From NCBI RefSeq assembly GCF_921293095.1, contig NC_060250.1, positions 113,036,629-113,100,628 of the forward strand: a DNA stretch of 64,000 bases, given 5' to 3'. The notes below the pieces were generated by a model. That model had not been told where the DNA came from, did no database searches, and saw only the letters and a program-made list of their open reading frames with translations. Made by a program: the position numbers and the translations under genes. Below, one piece after another: positions 58,073 through 64,000 of this stretch. Within the stretch, counting starts at the first letter, position 1. The number at the start of each line of letters is the position of its first letter. Source of the stretch: Ischnura elegans (lineage: Eukaryota; Arthropoda; Insecta; Odonata; Coenagrionidae).

Positions 58073-58952
58073 CAGGCGGTCCCAGACTTTTGTACACAAT
58101 GTGTTCCCGAAAACTTGTACGAAAGTCGAATGTACGAAAGTCGAACCATGGACTTCCATACTATTTAGGGGTTACATTCCTAAAGAGCGGAATATACGTA
58201 CTAAAACCTTTTTTTCCACGGAATTAATTTAAATTGACTTAATTTTAATAATATGTCAGTAAAACTCCTCAAATCATCTAATTTCTTTCGAAAATACGCA
58301 GAAAATGCAAATAAAAGTTTAAAAAACAAGAACTCCGTTGGCTATCGAGTGAAACTTCCTCTTGGCGTTTAAGTTGATATTCCACTTATTACATCCATTA
58401 TAAAAAAAAAGGCATATCAAGAAGCATAACAAAATGTAGTTGTTGAACCCACACTCTGGATAACTTTTAATTTTTACACCAAAATTCGACATTTGGCAGG
58501 TGACATTCGTGATCGCGTATATTCCGCTTGTTATTCAAAAAAGACAACCGGAAATCGGGTGATATTTCGTGCAATATCGTTGCTGAAGGTGTACATGAAT
58601 TAAACAGCACTCAAACGAAAAAACACAATTAGAAAGAAGATCTTACTAGTTTTATTGAAAGCTACTTCATGATGTCTAGTCAACTTCTTCTGAAAAATAT
58701 CTTCAATGAAGGTCTTCTTCTTCTCTTGATAAAGGAGCCTATAGCAGGCAGTCTCTCTCCCAAATAAATCACCTAGATTAGAGTCAACTACCAACAATTC
58801 CCTTCATTATATACGTTCGTACTGTTCGCATATACTGCCATTTGACACAATTGAATGTTGGAATGCGCAATAAACATCACAGGAATTTTAAACAAATTAC
58901 AGACCAACGTCCGAAAATCCGAATTTAGCGCACGAAAGTCAAGGACCCCCTG
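58073..58952. mobile_element. Tigger-like element, CAGGCGGTCC family
   Basis: Left CAGGCGGTCCCAGACTTTTG, right inverted GAAAGTCAAGGACCCCCTG followed by TA. The start resembles the CAGGCRGTCCCCGACTTACG ends of Tigger elements. Interior motif GTACGAAAGTCGAA is repeated. Non-coding. Confidence 0.75.
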
Positions 58953-59862
58953 TATTCTGAACGGCAAATCACACCTGGTAGGGTCGGAATAATAATACAC
59001 TGTCTCCAAAACCGGGCTATTCAGTATTACATGCCATAATAACATGCAGGACGTTCGCATTGCAACATTGTACTATTTTTCTGAGGTAATAGTAACCAAA
59101 TCACACATTGAAAAATGGAATAAAAGCTAAAAATAACATGAAATCTACTTCATTTTAATTAAACAACCATAGCATAAGTGCTGAATATTTAACTATTGAA
59201 GCGAATTGTGCAGGAATTAACATTCGAGCTTAATATGTGGAGCATAAGCTTGATTCATCGACAGAGCGTAAAAAATAATGCAAAAACAACAATTAATGCA
59301 AAGAATTACAACGAATAGCAAAAATTTTCCGTAATGCATTCATACTTACAACACATAATTTTATTTCAATTCTTTACGTGCGGCGAAAACATCCTGAAAG
59401 TAGGCTCTCAGGTCAATTCTTGAATTTTTCTAAGTTTGTGTTAACCCACTGACTGGCCAAATAAAATAGCATGGGCAGTGAACTTTCATTGCTTGCTTGA
59501 AAACAAATGATTTCTCCGAACATCAAGGAAGTTTCCATATATGATTCACCACAGACGTTTAATGCAATATCCATGAACAACATAATGCAATATTTATCAT
59601 GTGGACTTCAACACAAATTGTTGACTCTATAAGCAAGATAGTTATTCACACAATTAAGATTCAGTTTATAGGCACAGTTGAAGGTCTATTAGAATTTTCA
59701 GTGAGCATATTAGAATCAGCTGATACAAAAACAATATAAAGAGGCAACACAACAGCACTTTCCCCACGATTCACTTGTTTTATCCATTCCTAAATTCATC
59801 ATCACCTCCCTCTGCTTTTTCCACATGTGGGACTGAAAAATTGAGAATATTCTATCATAATA

Positions 59863-60558
59863 CAGCACCCTCCAGATATCCAGGCCAATGGTGGGGAGAG
59901 ACAGCACGAATAATTGGAAAACACTGATAACCCTAACCTTTAATTTAATGTCTTGTAATGTTCATAATTTACATCACACCAACTATATTATTATTTATGC
60001 AGTTATTCTGTTATTTTAGAGTGCTTCCCAGACTCATTGAGAGCTTTCTTTGTCAGTTCGCAATCTTTTTAGCGGTGATAGCATGGTTGTACTCGCATTA
60101 TTAATGCTCCATGCCAGGCCTGGTTTCAAAAACCACCACACATCCATGGCTTTGTGATCACGGATACAGAAAAGTGGTTTGACGAATGCTTCAAAACCAC
60201 CGCTCGACATCGGAAACTACACCGTAAGGCACCACGCCAAGTAGTCGTGTCTCGCACAAGTTGCCCGGATTGCAACTGCTGCCGGACGTGTATCCGTGAT
60301 CACGGAGTGCGGTCGCATGCTGCGAGGTTTGGAAAACGGGAGCACGGTGCTCCCTTGAATGCAGCTAACACGCGATCGCTTCCGTGTTACGAAGGGGACT
60401 AATGGAAATAATAAACCCAGTGTATTTTAGCACTAATTCAGTCACTATGGTGATTTTGTGTCCGATTTTATTTTTTTAATAAAGATCGCAGAAAATATTG
60501 AATGAAAGTGAAAAATCATACACGGATACACCGCAGCCGGATAGTCGGGTGTCTGCTG
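59863..60558. mobile_element. Tigger-like element, CAGCAGACTCCCGAT family, reversed copy
   Basis: CAGCACCCTCCAGATATCCA on the left and CCGGATAGTCGGGTGTCTGCTG on the right, flanked by TA. Its left end corresponds to the right end of 47242-48338 and vice versa, so it is a second copy in opposite orientation with a shorter interior. Confidence 0.75.
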
Positions 60559-61099
60559 TACATGAAAGCACAGCGGTAACGTCATTACCTACTTTTTCCT
60601 AAACAAAGAATTAACACTGAAATTTAGGGAATCATATAATATAAAGCTATCATAAGAAACAAAAGCTTTCAGTTCATTCAGTCGAGCTATATCGCCATGA
60701 GCAACACAAGAAAAGTTTATGCATATTTATTTCAACATGGGGGTGCGCCTCTTACACAAACTTCTTATCTTCCCCCCCTCCCCTTCACCGGTTGCAAGTT
60801 CAAGGGGAACTGAGTGGCCTTGGTTTTCAGCGTGAGTCAGTCATCTGAAACCTTGGGTCAAAATCAAGCGGCAGGCAGGGGAGTTTCTCCCTTAGTGACG
60901 TATTTTTAAAATGCTCCTGTTTGAATTTCTTGCAAGCATCGCGCCGTCACGTCGGTACCCCAGAGGTGAACATTGAAAAGATCGCGCGGGGTGATTCGCT
61001 CCGGAGCGCGCGCTAATTTTATTGCCACGAGTGGGCATCCCACGGCATTTATACTGCATATAGTAATATTGGTGTCACAACCTTCGGTTGAAAAAATTC
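60559..61099. other. Unassigned repetitive DNA
   Basis: Contains GGGGTGCGCCTCTTACACAA at 60737, a motif repeated in the same orientation at 62467. No coding region. Confidence 0.4.
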
Positions 61100-62310
61100 G
61101 AACGAGTGTGCTCATTGTTGGACTTAATGGTGGATAGAAGAAATCGGGAATGCTTATAAGTGAAGAGCGCTGAAGGAGAGGTCGAGGGGAAGAGGGCTCC
61201 CTCCCCTCCGTATTTAAAGCTACGAGCGAAGGAGCAAGGGAAGAACAAGTCCGATCTTGCATGTGACGTCGTTGCCTTTAAAGCGAAGGGGCGAAGGCGC
61301 AGCAATGTGATATACGCAGTTTGCATTGCCTGAGTTTTCAGTCCGTCTCGTCTTGTTTGAATGCGCTTATGCTACGCTTGTTTCTTCCGAAATTGTGCTG
61401 TTTGGACTATGTTAAATATTAGTAGTCTTGTTTTAGCTATAAATCTTTGTGTCAATCAATTAGAGCTCAAAAAACTTAAATGCTGTCAGATATACGTCGC
61501 GTTAGGTCTAATTCTTTTTAGAACCTCGTGCGTGTCATACAATTGCTGAAAGATATCGGGATATCTTCGAGCTCAGAAGGTGACTCACGTAGCATTTGAC
61601 CTCCAGAAACTCGGGGAATTGAACCTGGTAGACCGAAAAAGGTCAGTTGGTGGAATGGGGTAGGGATGAAACACGTTTCCATTGTTCCCCTGTAACTTGA
61701 TATTTTCCTGTGGAGTCTCGGAAAGGAAAAAAACGGCAGATGCATTAGCTGATGGAGAGCCGAGTGTAGTTCCGTTAGGCCCCTTGCACACACACCGATT
61801 TTGGACGGCCGGTAAAATATTGGCCGATATTTTACCGGCGAAGTGATGCTTGCACACACGCCGGATTTTTACCGGTCAAACGATACGTTGCTAAGTTTTT
61901 GAGTCGGCGTCAGCGATCCACAGAGACAATAGCCGGCAGCTAACCGGCATTTTGCCGGTGCCGGCACGTGGTCGGTACGTGTGCAAGCTCCAATGCTCTC
62001 CCATTGTTCACTATTGGAATGTGGACGGCCGATATTTTACCGGCCGTCCAAAATCGGTGCGTGTGCAAGGGGCCTTAAATCTACGACGTGGTTATTATCC
62101 TACGGTGCTGAGATTGCCCTGATTGTTGTTCAATCTCTTGGGAAAGCTCATGCCATTTGCCTGTCGTGTTTTGCCTTAAAATTTTCCACGGCTGCAATTC
62201 TATTGCAATACTCCTGCGAGAGCTTTTAAACAAAATTGTTCATGAGTAGGACAAGCAACGTAGAGCGATGGCGTATGCAAAGAGAGGATCGGAACTCTTT
62301 CTACTCCCTC
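61100..62310 (+). repeat. Second copy of the 45690-46520 repeat, interrupted by a MITE
   Basis: Collinear with 45690-46520 on both sides of the insertion at 61778-62074. Opposite-strand frames (60906-61326, 61518-61859) are low-complexity shadows with no domain. Confidence 0.8.
61778..62074. mobile_element. Harbinger-type MITE with TTA duplication
   Basis: 297 bp bounded by TTA (61775-61777, 62075-62077). Ends GGCCCCTTGCACACACACCG and GTGCGTGTGCAAGGGGCC are inverted, continuing inward through ATTTTGGACGGCCGGTAAAA. A 3-bp TTA duplication and GGSCC ends fit PIF/Harbinger. The related copy at about 46270 lacks it, giving a natural empty site. CpG-rich, hence probably young. Confidence 0.9.
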
Positions 62311-63413
62311 TTATACCGCCGCAGTTATCAAAATTTCCTCTTACAAATAGTGCTGAAAGAGGACATTTCGATAACTGTCGAAATTCCAGGCATACGTCTG
62401 CAACACCGCACGATAAGATTAAAAAAATTTCGCAAAATTTTTTTTCTTTATAGCTTCGATCCTCAAAATAGGGGTGCGCCTCTTACACAAGCTTATACGG
62501 TAGCCTCCCCCACCTGTGTACAAATCTGCAGAAGCAATGTCTCATGATGGAAGCACATGAACGGGCACATGTTTTGTACACACCGATGGCAGTCAAGTCT
62601 TGGAACTACGGTCTAGTCAGCGAGAGTTGTCTGATCACAGCTGAAAAGGAGGGGTGAAGATTCCTGAGCCAGCAAGGTTTGCAGCCAATTGCTGTCCCCC
62701 AAAATGCACCTTACACCCTCGCCTAGTCATACATCATTGTCTCATGCATATGAAGCACTAAAGCAAGCCTGAACCACCAAAACAAGCCCTTTCTTCGAAA
62801 CACCGAAACAAGGGATTCTTCATTTGGGTCCTACACGCTCGTTGTTCCTTTCAGCTCCTTTTTTCACGGAACCCTTTTGTTTACATGTGATGTGGGCATT
62901 TCCCTTTCTAACCCAGCAATCTTACCCCTTAACCCAAACTTGACCCTTTGGACATCACCTGCCATCGAACTAGGCCAGTCATCGGATAACTCTCGGTGAC
63001 TGGACAGTAAATAAATGCATGATTTTGAAAGGTGCAACTAGTGATTTAGCCTGCCTGTTCCCCTGATGCATCCTCAGAAGATCCACTAATTGATCAGCAG
63101 ATCAATTGATTGCTTTAAACTCAGCACTTCCTTACAAGAAATCATAAAGGGAGAGAGAGAGAAGTGAACTTTGATGACATAAAATGTAGGATTTTCCAAC
63201 AATCAAGAGTTTTGCAATGCTATTTGCTGCCACAGAAATTTTTCTCCCTTGAATTAACTAGGAAGAATAGTTAACGTACAAAATCTTTCCATCAAGACAT
63301 TTAAAACATAAACCATCTGATTGGGTAATAAAATTTTAATCAAGTAACTTACAGCCAAGGTCATTATTGCCACTAAAGGAGTTCGGAAGAAATATAATAA
63401 TTACAGTCGGATC
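62311..63413. other. Unassigned DNA
   Basis: No exon of the paralog and no repeat pair recognised, apart from the GGGTGCGCCTCTTACACAA motif at 62468. Confidence 0.4.
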
Positions 63414-64000
63414 CGGATTTAAGGTCTTCGCATTTAACGTTTTTCCGCATTTAGCGTTTATTTTTTTGGGTCCCGATTCATTCCCTATTAGGGCAATGTA
63501 AAAATTATCCGTATTTAGTGTTTCCGCATTTTGCGTTTTTCCGCATTTATGGTCGTAAAAATTTGTCCCGCTCATGATTTTTTTGCCCGATTTTACGTTT
63601 TTTCATGACGGTTCATCCAAATCTTCGAATTTATGCTCATCAACAAGAACAGTCTCATGAAAGTTTACCAAGAGTCGATAGAATCTACCATGGAACGCTT
63701 CTTCGACTGCTTTCTTCCGCGAGCACAGCGCTGCGACCTTCAACTCGCAAGTTGGGTGATTTGTCTTCTCGTAACGTTTCGCTCCCCTTCTGATCCAAAC
63801 ACCAGGTACTTTTTGTATTAGATCCGATCTAATGGAGCAAAGTCATCCCTTAATAACCTCGAACTACCTTATCCTTCACTTCTTGAACTTGACTTCGATG
63901 TTACGTGACAACTGATGACACGAGTTATCCTCCGAGGGCCGCTACAATAATGGTTTTCTCGTTATGTTTTCAATTGATGGCTTATGCCCCTTTCAACTCT
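63414..64000. mobile_element. Left part of a Tigger-like element, runs off the window
   Basis: TA then CAGTCGGATCCGGATTTAAG. Inside, the short phrases CGCATTTANNGTTTTTCCGCATTT are repeated (63428-63560), typical of Tigger-like ends. No matching right end up to 64000. The end point is unknown. Confidence 0.55.

Noticed and set aside
63336-63400. Possible small exon with donor GGCT|GTAAGT on the minus strand
   Set aside because: Would be about 20 bases long with no phase or similarity support.

Overview
The window is eukaryotic nuclear DNA, almost certainly from an insect or another arthropod. It is AT-rich, its genes are cut by long introns (up to about 5.4 kb) with ordinary GT-AG sites, and it carries many small DNA transposons and tRNA-derived SINEs. 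No prokaryotic features, CRISPR arrays or credible free-standing tRNA/rRNA genes were seen. Splicing was worked out by eye: each exon pair was accepted only when acceptor, donor and reading phase agreed.

Positions 527-35200 (minus strand) hold the N-terminal three quarters of one large gene. 24 coding exons join in frame to 1,628 codons. The product is recognised as BLTP2 (human KIAA0100, Drosophila hobbit), a bridge-like lipid transfer protein with repeating beta-groove (RBG) modules at ER-plasma membrane contacts. The first exon encodes a hydrophobic N-terminal anchor. Hallmark segments follow in order: [56 protein letters not shown]-type WFENLKLILSGVTRPTRRG and GAWTKSNRDVAFALFD. Roughly the last 600 residues should lie beyond position 1.

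Further upstream on the same strand (48658-57929) lie three or four exons of a second, diverged BLTP2-like gene. One exon has the same length (166 bp) and phases as exon 12 of the complete gene, and the next has the same phases as exon 13. This suggests an old head-to-tail duplication. It is the most unusual feature of the window. Its other exons were not found here, so it may continue past 64000 or be decayed.

The rest is introns and intergenic DNA packed with mobile elements: two piggyBac-like TTAA elements, a cluster of Tigger/pogo-like elements with CAG...CTG ends at TA (one with a broken transposase), two hAT-like elements with 8-bp duplications, a Harbinger-type MITE with TTA duplication, two pairs of near-identical MITEs, fold-back palindromes, Helitron-helicase and LINE reverse-transcriptase fragments and several SINEs. 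Many are nested, which gives a relative order of insertion.
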